Shown: positions 17,471-26,443 of the stretch, one piece after another | Numbering within the stretch: position 1 is the stretch's first letter | How the letters are laid out: each line of letters starts with the position of its first letter | DNA from: Agaribacterium sp. ZY112 | GTDB lineage: Bacteria > Pseudomonadota > Gammaproteobacteria > Pseudomonadales > Cellvibrionaceae | DNA length: 64,000 bases | Assembly (NCBI RefSeq): GCF_041346925.1 | Contig: NZ_CP166840.1 | Location: forward strand, 4,029,001-4,093,000 | Direction of reading: 5' to 3' | Notes under the pieces: model-generated | Databases searched by the model: none | What the model was told of the DNA's origin: nothing | The model's input: only the letters and a program-made list of their open reading frames with translations | Made by a program: the position numbers and the translations under genes

Positions 17471-17533
17471 ACAGCAGTTTGCACCTGTGGCGCCGGACGC
17501 TCGTTCCTCGCACCTCGGTGCAAGGCGTTAGGC
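17471..17533 (+). mobile_element. attC-like site 5 with worn left box
   Basis: The right end is GGCGTTAGGC, a perfect GTTRRRY R' box at 17527-17533. TTGCACC (17479-17485) pairs with GGTGCAA (17517-17523). The left R'' box is only hinted at by AATTACA. The next gene starts 8 bases after the right box. Confidence 0.55.
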
Positions 17534-17540
17534 ATGGCCT

Positions 17541-18038
17541 ATGTCTCCACCTATCACTCAAAGATTAAAGCTCAGTTCAATTTTTAAGGCTGCCGAAAAG
17601 GGTTTTCTTGATGGAAAACGCTTATCATCATGGGCTGAAGAATTACTTCTCAAGGGAGTTGAAAGTGACGCAATTATTGAGGCTCTTGCAAGCCCAGATA
17701 TGCATTGGCAAGAAGTAAAACCTTTATTCATTCGTATTTGTTTAGATATTGGCGTTTCTAAGGATCCAATACATGAAGCGGAGTCGATTAAGAATTGGGC
17801 GATAATAGAGGAGTATAAGCTTGGTATTACAAGTGCTTTTACTGTTGTGAGAGAAATAAAGGGTATGAGAGAAAAGATAGGTTTTCCATCACCCGTTATC
17901 TTAGAGATCGACGCCTCTACTGGAGAGACGATCTATAAAACCGAACATAAAAGTCTGTTTGGTAAGGAGCTGGAGGCCGAAATCATTAAACACCTTGTGC
18001 AATCAGGTATTACCAAACAAGCCCATAACGGCGAGTAA
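17541..18038 (+). CDS. hypothetical protein, cassette-type
   Basis: A 165-aa mostly helical soluble protein with no signal peptide and no domain I recognise. It begins right after the GTTAGGC box. The ATG at 17533 is out of frame and stops after 16 codons, so 17541 is the likely start. The C-terminal part (VILEIDASTGETIYKTEHKS) looks like a small beta-hairpin domain. Confidence 0.6.
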   Translation: MSPPITQRLKLSSIFKAAEKGFLDGKRLSSWAEELLLKGVESDAIIEALASPDMHWQEVKPLFIRICLDIGVSKDPIHEAESIKNWAIIEEYKLGITSAFTVVREIKGMREKIGFPSPVILEIDASTGETIYKTEHKSLFGKELEAEIIKHLVQSGITKQAHNGE

Positions 18039-18201
18039 CTTTTCCATTACTTGAGTTGATGGGAAAAAGACTGCCATAAATAATCAACTACAAAGCTGCC
18101 TAGATCAACGCCTGACAAACCTAAAATTCAAAGTGAGGTCATAAGCATCTGTAACGTTAAATAGAGCCCGAATACTTATACCCTTCTACGTAAATTAATA
18201 A

Positions 18202-18357
18202 TCGAGGGGGCATCCATGGCAGTTACAGTTTACATATGGGACCATAGCAATAAGAGAGTTAACACCGGCCAAAGGCGAGTTAGACATTCACTACATTGGC
18301 AGAAGACTAGAATACAGAGAACGTAGCATAAATGAGATTCAGGAGGTCATAAGATGA
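18202..18357 (+). pseudogene. start-less open frame overlapping the next gene by ATGA
   Basis: After a stop at 18199, a frame reads SRGHPWQLQFTYGTIAIREL and continues to EIQEVIR before TGA at 18355-18357. It contains no ATG, GTG or TTG. In another frame an ATG at 18216, with a GGGGG Shine-Dalgarno-like run, starts MAVTVYIW but stops after 36 codons. A one-base frameshift between them would restore a gene. The TGA overlaps the downstream ATG as ATGA, a classic coupling arrangement, which supports a once-real gene. Confidence 0.4.
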
Positions 18358-18530
18358 ATTCGGTGTATATAGCATTAGTAATACTTTGGTTGGTCAGCGG
18401 CTTTTTAAGTATTTATATTGCAAGGAAAAGAAATGTAAAGCTTGGCGTTCTATGGGATATAGCGTTTTGTTTTTTGGGGCCGCTGGTAATACCGTTCATT
18501 TTTTTAGCAAAACCCCAAAAAAGCGACTAA
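18354..18530 (+). CDS. 58-aa membrane protein
   Basis: Starts at ATG 18354 with a full AGGAGGT ribosome-binding site 5 bases upstream and an ATGA overlap with the previous frame. The 58 residues form two hydrophobic helices (VYIALVILWLVSGFLSIYIA and LWDIAFCFLGPLVIPFIFLA) with the positive loop RKRNVK between them. It was hidden under a longer out-of-frame ORF at 18386-18610, which has no support. Function unknown. Confidence 0.65.
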   Translation: MNSVYIALVILWLVSGFLSIYIARKRNVKLGVLWDIAFCFLGPLVIPFIFLAKPQKSD

Positions 18531-18555
18531 CCGACATCTCGATGATGGACTCTAA

Positions 18556-18855
18556 ACCAAAGAAACATGTTATCTCATCGGTACAACACGCAGACAGAAC
18601 ACCGAAATAGGTGCATTACTTGTTTTAGAGACTAGTGACGGTTATTCCTTCGTCGCAGGAGAGGTAGTTGGCCAAGGGCTTAGCGCAGGAGGCGGTGAAA
18701 GCGAGTTTAATATGCAGTCACTTATGGCAATGAGTCATTTTGAAGATTTCCTTAATGGCATTCAGTGCACTTGGTTAAGTTCTATATTGCAAGCGCCATC
18801 TTTGACCGATGATCAAAAGTATTTAGCGATCACAGAACGAGCCAAGAGAATCTAA
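18556..18855 (+). pseudogene. start-less open frame, probable gene remnant
   Basis: A frame open for 99 codons (KETCYLIGTTRRQNTEIGAL… to …ITERAKRI) without an ATG before its middle. Composition looks protein-like, with an EIGALLVLETSDG strand and an AGGGESEFN turn, but no family is recognised. The stop is embedded in ATCTAAC, which matches the R'' consensus RYYYAAC, as at cassette ends. Probably the 3' part of a truncated cassette gene. Confidence 0.4.
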
Positions 18856-18990
18856 CAACCGACTCTCATTGAGCTTTAGTACTAACCTAGATTTGGCAAC
18901 AGGAGCCGGATACTAATATAGGAAACATAATGCTGATGAGCCACACGCCCTTATTTCCAACAAGAGCTCGAAGAGAGAATTATCATCGAC

Positions 18991-19506
18991 ATGATTAGGC
19001 TTAGAAAATTTCAAGATTTGGATGCTGAATTATTAATTACATACTTAAATAATGATGACGTTACTAAATTCGTGACGAATGCTATCCCACAACCTTATTC
19101 AAAAAGCGATGCGCAGCGGTGGATAGATCATAGTAAGAACTCTGAGTATATAAGGGCCATAGAGCATAATGGTGTGTTTATTGGTTGCATTTCAGCCAAG
19201 AGAGGTGAATTCGAATATAGTTGCAGTGCGGAATTAGGTTACTGGGTTGGTAAGAGATATTGGAATAAAGGCCTTGCTACGATGGCCGTAGAGGATTTTA
19301 CTAACCTTATATTCCAATCGACGAACATCATACGATTATTTGTTTCGGTAGTTTCCGAAAATAGCGCATCTATAAAGGTCTTAGAGAAAAACAATTTCAC
19401 CCTTGAGGGCATTCTGAAAAAGGCGTCATATAAAAACCATCAATACTATGATGAACATTTATATTCAAAAATCAGAACCTCTTGCTCTTCAGGTAGTCAA
19501 AATTGA
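18991..19506 (+). CDS. GNAT acetyltransferase (RimJ/RimL type)
   Basis: A 171-aa acetyltransferase of the RimJ/RimL subgroup, which acetylates amino groups of proteins or small molecules with acetyl-CoA. Visible family segments are the N-terminal IRLRKFQDLDAELL strand, LGYWVGKRYWNKGLATMAVE (acetyl-CoA loop) and VSENSASIKVLEKNNFTLEG near the end. It is in the accessory region; the substrate is unknown. Confidence 0.88.
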   Translation: MIRLRKFQDLDAELLITYLNNDDVTKFVTNAIPQPYSKSDAQRWIDHSKNSEYIRAIEHNGVFIGCISAKRGEFEYSCSAELGYWVGKRYWNKGLATMAVEDFTNLIFQSTNIIRLFVSVVSENSASIKVLEKNNFTLEGILKKASYKNHQYYDEHLYSKIRTSCSSGSQN

Positions 19507-19568
19507 TACACCCCTCCTTGCATACAACTTAACATCACATTGAAGTGTAACTTGTTAGAGGTATTAAA

Positions 19569-20087
19569 ATGAGCGTTATTGGTAAAGAAGTTCTGAGTAC
19601 TGAAAAAATCAAAAAAGGAACTAAAATTGTTGCAAAAAAACTCAACGACAAATATCAAGATGAAGATGTTTTAGTAATCACAGTAGTTCCCGGTGGTGTA
19701 CTGTTTACAGCAGATTTAGTTCGAGAGCTTAAATTTGATATTTGGATGGATTACATATCATGCCCACACACGCCGGGCGACAGAAACAATCTTTCTCCAA
19801 TCGTTTACCATGAAACTATTCCAACAAAAGGAAAGCATGTCATCTTAATTGATGATGCCATTGAATCAGGTAGTACAATGAAGCGAATTGTTGAGTTTAT
19901 AAAGCAAGAACATGATGCCAAATCTGTTTCAATTGCAACCTTGTTTGTAAAGCCAGGTCGTGCTGCAATAGCTGTGGATCAATATTTTGCTTATGAAATG
20001 GAGGATGATGATTTACTGGTGGGTTATGGACTTTCGTGGAATGGTAAGTACAGAAACATTCCATTTGTTTCAAAATTGGCTCAATAG
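19569..20087 (+). CDS. phosphoribosyltransferase (HGPRT-like)
   Basis: A 172-aa type I phosphoribosyltransferase. The PRPP-binding loop VILIDDAIESGSTM is at residues 91-104, and the N-terminal VVPGGVLFTADL matches the PPi loop of hypoxanthine/guanine phosphoribosyltransferases. It would transfer ribose phosphate from PRPP to a purine base in salvage; base preference is not readable. It is a cassette-region gene rather than a clear housekeeping hpt. Confidence 0.82.
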   Translation: MSVIGKEVLSTEKIKKGTKIVAKKLNDKYQDEDVLVITVVPGGVLFTADLVRELKFDIWMDYISCPHTPGDRNNLSPIVYHETIPTKGKHVILIDDAIESGSTMKRIVEFIKQEHDAKSVSIATLFVKPGRAAIAVDQYFAYEMEDDDLLVGYGLSWNGKYRNIPFVSKLAQ

Positions 20088-20192
20088 TTATACAAATAGT
20101 ACGCATAACAAATGCTTCCAGTTGGCTCTAGGGGTACACCCCACCCGTTATCGGCGCGGCTAAACTTAGTATTGGCTGCCTAGGAGATTTAG

Positions 20193-20579
20193 ATGTATTT
20201 CATTACCGCGTTTGGTTTACTAATGATAGGTCTAAGTATCATCATGATTATAAATCCAAATTATTGGTCAAATGGGATCGTAGATTTCAGTAGGAAACCA
20301 TATTTCCATTGGTTTGAGGTTGTTAGCCGGTTAATCGCAGGGCTTGCATTCATACTTTACAGTCAAACCACCTTATACCCTCAGTTAATACTAAGTATTG
20401 GTTACTTACTTATTTGTGTAGGCTTTGGCCTTACGATCATAGGTCCCGTTAAGCATAGGAAATTTGCTGTTTGGTCCGCTCATAAATTTAAAAGCACATT
20501 TAGGCCTGCGGGTTTTGGTTCTTTTATATTTGGTGTTTTCTTGATTTACATATCGAGCATTGCTGTAGTTGGCAACTAA
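20193..20579 (+). CDS. four-helix membrane protein
   Basis: A 128-aa protein with hydrophobic helices near residues 1-20, 45-62, 65-85 and 108-126. The ATG is preceded by AGGAG. No family was recognised. Confidence 0.6.
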   Translation: MYFITAFGLLMIGLSIIMIINPNYWSNGIVDFSRKPYFHWFEVVSRLIAGLAFILYSQTTLYPQLILSIGYLLICVGFGLTIIGPVKHRKFAVWSAHKFKSTFRPAGFGSFIFGVFLIYISSIAVVGN

Positions 20580-20658
20580 CGGACATTCAAGCCCCCTGGA
20601 CGTCACTTTTTATGTGGACATAATCTATATACAAAGATATGAAACAGAAGGAATCTAA

Positions 20659-21573
20659 ATGAAGCGGAGGAACAGAATGAATTGTCGTCAATGGCATTTG
20701 ATATGTAGCGTGCTAGCTTTTGGTATTTTTACATCCCCCCTTCTCGCTAGTGATTACTCACAACAAGAAGTGCAAAAGCTAAGACACATAGAGCTTGAGG
20801 GGCAGGCTAATTTTCGTGATATAGGTGGTTATAAAACCATAGATAATCAATCGGTCAAGTGGAATATACTATATCGATCGGGGGAATTACCTCGCCTGAG
20901 CGATAAAGACTTAACTAAACTAGATTCGCTTGAGATAACAACCGTTGTTAACTTTTTGACCAACGACGAGATCAACGCAAGAGGCCAAGATCGACTTCCA
21001 GAAGGGGTGAATGAACTATTCTTCCCTATTTCTGGGGAGGCAGAAAACAACTTGGCAAAAGTTGTTTTGGAAGCTAGACAAACAGCTGATTTTTCAAACG
21101 TTCCTGTTGAACTAAACACTGAAGTACATCGCCTTCTCGTAGGCGATGCCGCTAGAGAGCAGTATGCAAACTTAATAAGAGTGGCTTCTGATCCCGAAAA
21201 TCACCCATTGGTGTTTCACTGTTCACATGGGGTTCACAGGACTGGAACAGCTACCGCGATTCTTCTCGCTGCATTAGGGGTACCCTGGGAGACGATTCGC
21301 AATGACTACCTACTTTCAAATACTTACAGAAAAGAAGAAGTCGAAAAACGCATCTCAGAACTACAAAATATGGCCGCAGAAAAGCAAGGCATTCCACCAA
21401 GCAAAGTAGATATGACTAATATTAATGCTTTTTACATACTTGAAGCCTCATACATTGAGGCTTCACTTGATGAGATTCACAAAACTTACGGATCAATGGA
21501 AAACTATTTACACAAAGGTCTAGGCCTTAAAGATAAGGACGTTGAAGAACTACGAAACGCATTGCTTGAGTAA
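20659..21573 (+). CDS. secreted tyrosine/dual-specificity-type phosphatase
   Basis: A 304-aa protein with a signal peptide ending near LLA-S31. The active-site loop is H187-C188-S-H-G-V-H-R-T-G196 (CX5R), and FRDIGGYKT (about 52-60) and LYRSGEL (71-77) are typical of Y_phosphatase3-type enzymes. It should hydrolyse phosphotyrosine or other phosphomonoesters in the periplasm. Start at 20659 has AAGGA 6 bases upstream; an ATG at 20677 is an alternative. Confidence 0.87.
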   Translation: MKRRNRMNCRQWHLICSVLAFGIFTSPLLASDYSQQEVQKLRHIELEGQANFRDIGGYKTIDNQSVKWNILYRSGELPRLSDKDLTKLDSLEITTVVNFLTNDEINARGQDRLPEGVNELFFPISGEAENNLAKVVLEARQTADFSNVPVELNTEVHRLLVGDAAREQYANLIRVASDPENHPLVFHCSHGVHRTGTATAILLAALGVPWETIRNDYLLSNTYRKEEVEKRISELQNMAAEKQGIPPSKVDMTNINAFYILEASYIEASLDEIHKTYGSMENYLHKGLGLKDKDVEELRNALLE

Positions 21574-21706
21574 CGCCCCTGTTTTGTTAGTAAATCAGCA
21601 TAAAATGACACCAAAACCAGATAAGTTTCCATTTTATCAACGCACCACTTTGTTCGGCTAAGACCGCCAATCAAATAACATTATTTCCCCTACGAGATAA
21701 TTCTAG

Positions 21707-22231
21707 ATGATGAAGAAAAAACCAGAAGAGATCAGCGCAGAAAATGTTGAAATAACTCGAATAGGTCGTGCCGGCTATCTACACTCTGTAATTCCAATTG
21801 TAGATAGCTCAGGTAAGATTATTCAACGAGTAGTTAAGCCACTGAAGGTAGAGCTAAATTTCAGGGATATAATTCAAATCTTTGTCGGGGCATCTTTACT
21901 TGCCATCCCAATGGCATACACCGAAGAAACATGGCAACTTGGAGAAAAGCTCCCCCTTCTAAACACCGCCATTTTAGCTTCTCTATCAGTTATTTTTATA
22001 GCTATTTTTGTCTATGCAAACTTTTATCGTTTTTATTTAAAAGGTTTTGTATTTGAGTATATCAAACGAATTATTTCCATTTACTTAATATCATTATTCG
22101 TAGTGGGGTTTTTAATGACTGTTATCCAGCAGTGCCCATGGGGAATCGACAACCTGTTAGCAATCAAGCGGATTATTATTGTTACCCTTCCCGCCTCCAT
22201 GAGTGCTGTAGCTGCTGATGCTATCAAATAA
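21707..22231 (+). CDS. DUF2391-like integral membrane protein
   Basis: A 174-aa protein with about four membrane helices. The region ASLLAIPMAYTEETWQLGEK followed by LPLLNTAILASLSV resembles DUF2391/TIGR02587 membrane proteins from memory. Function is unknown. Confidence 0.65.
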   Translation: MMKKKPEEISAENVEITRIGRAGYLHSVIPIVDSSGKIIQRVVKPLKVELNFRDIIQIFVGASLLAIPMAYTEETWQLGEKLPLLNTAILASLSVIFIAIFVYANFYRFYLKGFVFEYIKRIISIYLISLFVVGFLMTVIQQCPWGIDNLLAIKRIIIVTLPASMSAVAADAIK

Positions 22232-22514
22232 CACCACAAGATCCCTCTGGAGAGCAAAAACAACTACAGCGTCTGAGACAACAAAAACCTATCATGGCTT
22301 TGGGGAGATTATTCAAAGTTAATCATCGGAAGTAAAACAAGCCATCTAATTGTGAGCAATAGCCAGAATCCCAAAAGTGAAACAAAAAAACCTTGATTAG
22401 GAAACAAAAGTTGCTCACTATCGACTTTATTCAATAGCATTTTATGCTTTATCTGAAATGACGTGTTAGCAAGCACCGCTACCCCCATAATTAATCTAAA
22501 ACTTAGAGGTTTAA

Positions 22515-22715
22515 ATGCCATACGTAAACGTTCAAATCACGGCAGGAGCCAGCAGAGAGCAAAAGGCCGAGGTAGTTAAGGATATCACTGACTCATTGAG
22601 TAGAGTGCTAGGTAAAAAGCCTGAGCATACTCATGTGGTAATTCAAGAGATAGAAGAGGAAAACTGGGGTTATTCTGGTTTATTAACTGACGACTGGAAA
22701 AAACAGAAACAGTGA
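22515..22715 (+). CDS. 4-oxalocrotonate tautomerase family protein
   Basis: A 66-aa protein starting MPYVNVQITAGASREQKAEV; Pro2 would be the N-terminal catalytic base after Met removal, as in 4-OT enzymes. Length and the VNVQI start fit the family. The physiological substrate is unknown. AGAGGT lies just upstream of the ATG. Confidence 0.88.
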   Translation: MPYVNVQITAGASREQKAEVVKDITDSLSRVLGKKPEHTHVVIQEIEEENWGYSGLLTDDWKKQKQ

Positions 22716-22808
22716 TTAGCCATATACACATGACTCATATTTGGCAATGCTCTGCATTCTCTCCCACGCCTTAATCCTCACCATAACTGAAGCACTTAAG
22801 GGCGAGCT

Positions 22809-23273
22809 ATGAACAATATAGAATTTTTACCTTTTTCCCAAGTCGTACCAAAAGACCTCTTGAGTGTCGTTAATGAGGATTCTTTGCGAACACACCTGAT
22901 AGATCATGCTTATTTTGATGAACGCAGCCTTTTAGCGTGGATGGCAGATAAGATCAATACTGATGCGAGTACTGGCTGTCGTATTCGAGCCGTTTATATA
23001 GGTGGCTCACTAGCGGGATGGTGTGGTATCCAACCTGATACCAAAGGTTTTGAATTAGCGATTGTTATCTCGCAGCGATTTTGGGGTTTTGGTATTCGTA
23101 TTTTTAAAACACTTATGCTGTGGGCTAAGGAGCTAGGCCATCAAGAAGTGTTATTTCATCTGCTCGAGACTAGGCCGGAGTATAAGGCGTTGAATAAACT
23201 AGCGACTAAAGTTGATAAAACCGAGCTGGCAGGTCGAAGTTTTACAACTTACTATATAGCCGTCAGTCCCTAG
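22809..23273 (+). CDS. GNAT-like acetyltransferase
   Basis: A 154-aa protein with a GNAT-like middle (CRIRAVYIGGSLAGWCGIQ, then ELAIVISQRFWGFGIRIFKT where the acetyl-CoA loop should be). The G-rich loop is weaker than usual. It is probably an N-acetyltransferase of unknown substrate. Confidence 0.65.
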   Translation: MNNIEFLPFSQVVPKDLLSVVNEDSLRTHLIDHAYFDERSLLAWMADKINTDASTGCRIRAVYIGGSLAGWCGIQPDTKGFELAIVISQRFWGFGIRIFKTLMLWAKELGHQEVLFHLLETRPEYKALNKLATKVDKTELAGRSFTTYYIAVSP

Positions 23274-23399
23274 GCCTACCTACTCTAAGCTTGCTTAAAC
23301 TGAGCTTTAAGCAATCATACTGAGAATGCAACCAAGCTCTAACCGCTTGAGTTTCTCTACAATGTGTTATTAGAGCTCGCTTTTACTTTAAAGCACGCC

Positions 23400-24521
23400 C
23401 TAACTATTAAGGTCCCTGTAAAGGTCGTTGTATCTTTCTATATCTTTACTGAGAACCTTATCCTTCTTTAAAGTATCTTCACTTAAACTATCTCTAAGCT
23501 TGATGTATCGATCCCCCTGCCCCTTATAAAGATAAAGCTTCGCTAGCGTCCAAGTTGGCCACGCTTGCTCAAATCCAGCATGATTTGTACTGGCAGAAAG
23601 TAAACTCGTTAAAACAGATATCGCTTTATCCGTCTCTGTATTATTCAATAATGCCGTTTCAGCATAACGAAACTTAAGCCTATCAATGTAATAAGCGTTA
23701 GCGGGTGTCTCTTGAATAGAAAGACCCTGTTCAAAACATTGCAGGGCTTCATCCAGCAAGCCATTTCCCCGAAAACTTAGCCCTGCAACATGATGGGCTT
23801 CGGCAGATTCTGGGTGTTTTAGTATTAAGCTACGCGCGCTTGCTAAGGCCTTTTGTGACTGTTTCTTCCTACTAAATAGCTCTAACTGCTTAATACTCGC
23901 ATCAAGTGAAGACAGCTTATGAAGCTGGTCTATATCTTCTTGAGCCTCCTTGGTAGAGCCACCAATAAAGCTCGGTGCATAAAGCTTAAAGTCAATAAGT
24001 AATCGAAGAGCATGTACGCTATTAGGGTCGGTCTCGACTGCAAGTTTGGCGTATTTTTTAATTTTCTTAGCTAAGATCAATCCTCGCAGCGAACCTGAGT
24101 TTCTGGCCTGACTAGCATAGGCTCTCGCCAGCCAATAGTATTCATCAGATGAACTAGGCCCTATCGCTATAGCCTTGAGCAAGTATGTACTAGCCGTTTT
24201 CGGGTCGCCCTGATCGTAAGCGATTCGTCCTAGATACACCAAAGCTTCTTCTTGCGTTGTTGTACCAAGCGCCGCCTTAAACTGCTGTTTTGCTAACTCA
24301 AGCTGCTTGTTCTCATAAAAAGATACCGCCTTATATAAGCTAACACTAGCCACATCAGTATCATCGACCTTTGTATCAGCCCTTGAAACCCCAGCTCCAG
24401 TATCAGCGGCTGCTTCTATCTGAAAACTCAAAGCTAAGCACACATATAAAATAACTCGAACACATTGAATCAATCTCCATGAAGGAAGAGACTGCCTGTT
24501 TAAGTAATGAATGTTCATCAT
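23400..24521 (-). CDS. secreted TPR-repeat protein
   Basis: A 373-aa protein with a signal peptide and about six tetratricopeptide-like helical pairs (for example ALVYLGRIAYDQGDPKTA and AEAHHVAGLSFRGNGLLDEA). TPRs form scaffolds for protein binding in the periplasm. No catalytic domain is seen. It lies in a minus-strand group with a membrane protein and an XRE regulator. Confidence 0.85.
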   Translation of the reverse strand: MMNIHYLNRQSLPSWRLIQCVRVILYVCLALSFQIEAAADTGAGVSRADTKVDDTDVASVSLYKAVSFYENKQLELAKQQFKAALGTTTQEEALVYLGRIAYDQGDPKTASTYLLKAIAIGPSSSDEYYWLARAYASQARNSGSLRGLILAKKIKKYAKLAVETDPNSVHALRLLIDFKLYAPSFIGGSTKEAQEDIDQLHKLSSLDASIKQLELFSRKKQSQKALASARSLILKHPESAEAHHVAGLSFRGNGLLDEALQCFEQGLSIQETPANAYYIDRLKFRYAETALLNNTETDKAISVLTSLLSASTNHAGFEQAWPTWTLAKLYLYKGQGDRYIKLRDSLSEDTLKKDKVLSKDIERYNDLYRDLNS

Positions 24522-24605
24522 ATAAATGTCCTTATTTTCAGCTGTTCAAAGTTGATACGAGATAATTTGATTAAATAACGAATGTACGCAAGAAGAGCTC
24601 CTGTA

Positions 24606-25298
24606 TTATTCAGTATTAGCTTGCCCTCGCTGTCTTTTCTCAGGCTCTTTTCTAATAAGGGCAAGGCTTAAACGAACTAGCCAATAGCCCATATACACAA
24701 GGGTAAGTAGTGGAGGAATAAAGAAAAACCAAAAGCCTTGTTCAGTTAGCTGCTGAGGAAATAGCTTCATTTGGCCAAGAAAGAAGGAGCCACTAGCCAT
24801 AAACAACACTAGGCACATTCTCCAACTGTGTCTCAGTAGGCGCTGTTGCCTACTAACACGCTGCTTAAGCAACAAAAAAGCATCACCTACAGCCGCAATT
24901 AGATGGATGAAAGCCACGACAATGTATTGAAGAGCGGGGTATTCAAGTGACCACTCATGGACATGAAAGCTTAGATAGACATTGGCTAAACAAACCCACA
25001 ACACACACAGAAAAAGCACAAAATCTATTGCACCCAAAGAACGCGTTTGAAGTTGAATTGCCCTGTAAGCCGTAGCCGTAAAATAAATCAGGCTGAGCCC
25101 TCCGAGCATATCGCCAAGGTCCTTGCCATTTACCCCCAAAGCTATGATTGAAACTCCTGTTATCAGTATTGATATATTAAAAACTCGTCCAGCATAGCGA
25201 TGAATAAACGCCCCCTTATTTGCTATCAATGCAGAAAAGCCAGCAAAGATACTTATGCCACCTGTTAAGACATGTACAACCAATAAAATCTGTTCCAT
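24606..25298 (-). CDS. DUF2306-like membrane protein
   Basis: A 230-aa protein with about seven membrane helices. The N-terminal VHVLTGGISIFAGFSALIA and RYAGRVFN segments resemble DUF2306 proteins. No function is known. It precedes the TPR gene and follows the XRE gene on the same strand, with gaps of 80-120 bases. Confidence 0.7.
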   Translation of the reverse strand: MEQILLVVHVLTGGISIFAGFSALIANKGAFIHRYAGRVFNISILITGVSIIALGVNGKDLGDMLGGLSLIYFTATAYRAIQLQTRSLGAIDFVLFLCVLWVCLANVYLSFHVHEWSLEYPALQYIVVAFIHLIAAVGDAFLLLKQRVSRQQRLLRHSWRMCLVLFMASGSFFLGQMKLFPQQLTEQGFWFFFIPPLLTLVYMGYWLVRLSLALIRKEPEKRQRGQANTE

Positions 25299-25416
25299 AA
25301 GACCTCTTTTAGCCCCTAAATCCCAACTAATGACAAAATTTAGGCGCAGCAGTAATGCCCCTGATGCTTTACAGGGAGTGCGTTGTTTTTCAGAGTGTGA
25401 CGTCGCTATTAAATGA

Positions 25417-26013
25417 CTAGCGCAGTAGAGGAATCACTGGCTTATACCAGCACCGTTTCCGCTGATGACTTAATACGCTGTTGTAAACCGCTATAGTCAG
25501 TACATACAGGTATAAGACGGCCATTGAGGCAACAAAGAAATGGAAAGTAACTGTGGAAACAGCATTACTCACAAGAATGGCCATTAGACAAACACCATAA
25601 ACGGCAAATACAAGCAAGTTCCAGAGTAACTGAAAGTTCAAAACGCAAACACCTAAGTCATTGACATACTGCGTGCGATTTCGCTGAACGATCCAGATAA
25701 GCAAAGGGGCAATAAGACCAAGAAGAGGGAAAAGTAGGCAACTTAGTTGAGAAAGGTTGAGTAGTACCAGCATATTTGGATCATCGCTCAAATCCAAGTC
25801 GATAAGCTCTTCTGCACTCAAATTTAAGACATGCGCCAACTTCTTCAGTGTTCGTCCTCGAGGAATTGACTCTCCCTTTTCTACTCGCTGGATCGTCCGT
25901 AAACTCAGACCACTCAAGTCAGCTAAGGCTTCCTGAGAAAACCCTTGCTTTACCCGCTGCTCGACAATGCGCTTGCTTAAACCTTCTTTACTCATTACAC
26001 CAGACTCATTCAT
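25417..26013 (-). CDS. XRE family regulator with membrane C-terminus (DUF4870-like)
   Basis: A 198-aa protein. Residues about 10-68 form an XRE helix-turn-helix (SQEALADLSGLSLRTIQRVE). Residues about 80-190 hold four hydrophobic helices of DUF4870 type, so the DNA-binding domain is tethered to the membrane. A start at 25995 (MSKEG) is also possible. It may sense a membrane signal. Confidence 0.85.
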   Translation of the reverse strand: MNESGVMSKEGLSKRIVEQRVKQGFSQEALADLSGLSLRTIQRVEKGESIPRGRTLKKLAHVLNLSAEELIDLDLSDDPNMLVLLNLSQLSCLLFPLLGLIAPLLIWIVQRNRTQYVNDLGVCVLNFQLLWNLLVFAVYGVCLMAILVSNAVSTVTFHFFVASMAVLYLYVLTIAVYNSVLSHQRKRCWYKPVIPLLR

Positions 26014-26443
26014 ACAAATAACCCGCTTGTAGCTATTACGCTCTCAATCCACGGGGTGAATCATAGGCAAACGCTCGCATCACAGTAACGTCATCGCTAT
26101 GTCATTTCTACGTCAATAGCGCCAAATGTACAATAAACACACAAAACAAGCCCTTTGAAGGAAAAAAACAAACAAACTGTACAAGTTGAAAACAAGTAGA
26201 AACAATAAGTGAATCAGGTGTAAAAATAAGCTTAATAGATCTTTCGCTGTAGCGCTGGCACTGCAATTGCCCTATAAATATGATGATCACCGGCTTCACA
26301 TAAAGAGCATGCCAATTTTTCTGCTTGTGACGCTCGTATTAAGACAGCTATTAAAAGAGCACCTAGAAAGGCATTAGAATACACCTGCACCAATGGCATC
26401 CTAATGGCGCCCTAGCACCTACTTAAGAGCATACTCACTTAGC
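26014..26443. other. 430-base divergent spacer
   Basis: No convincing gene. A 63-codon minus frame at 26108-26299 is hydrophobic but lacks a ribosome-binding site. Promoters of the XRE gene and the 26444 gene should lie here, but none stands out. Confidence 0.3.

Larger units (their letters stand above)
8352..17533 (+). mobile_element. integron cassette-like cluster without integrase (CALIN-like)
   Basis: Plus-strand small genes are separated by long imperfect palindromes whose outer 7-mers match integron R''/R' boxes (xxxTAAC…GTTAxxx) and which sit right at stop codons. Three sites (8696-8805, 10209-10328, 15319-15408) are well formed; one (17471-17533) is degraded; 9285-9370, 10765-10914 and about 16264 look like half-sites. 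The first cassette-like gene begins inside GTTATGC at 8354-8360. No tyrosine recombinase is encoded in the window. The 3.4-kb reversed gene at 11085-14465 interrupts the array. Cassette-like genes may continue to about 23.3 kb without recognisable attC sites. Confidence 0.7.

Noticed and set aside
18386..18610. 74-codon plus frame
   Set aside because: Shadow of the 58-aa gene at 18354-18530, which has a strong ribosome-binding site and clear helices.
20100..20170. GCATAACAAATGC after the phosphoribosyltransferase gene as an attC site
   Set aside because: Left box looks right but no paired right arm could be found, so no site was called.
22309..22521. 70-codon minus frame with a hydrophobic C-terminus
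   Set aside because: No ribosome-binding site, and its start overlaps the tautomerase start on the other strand. It could still be a membrane protein, but support is too weak.
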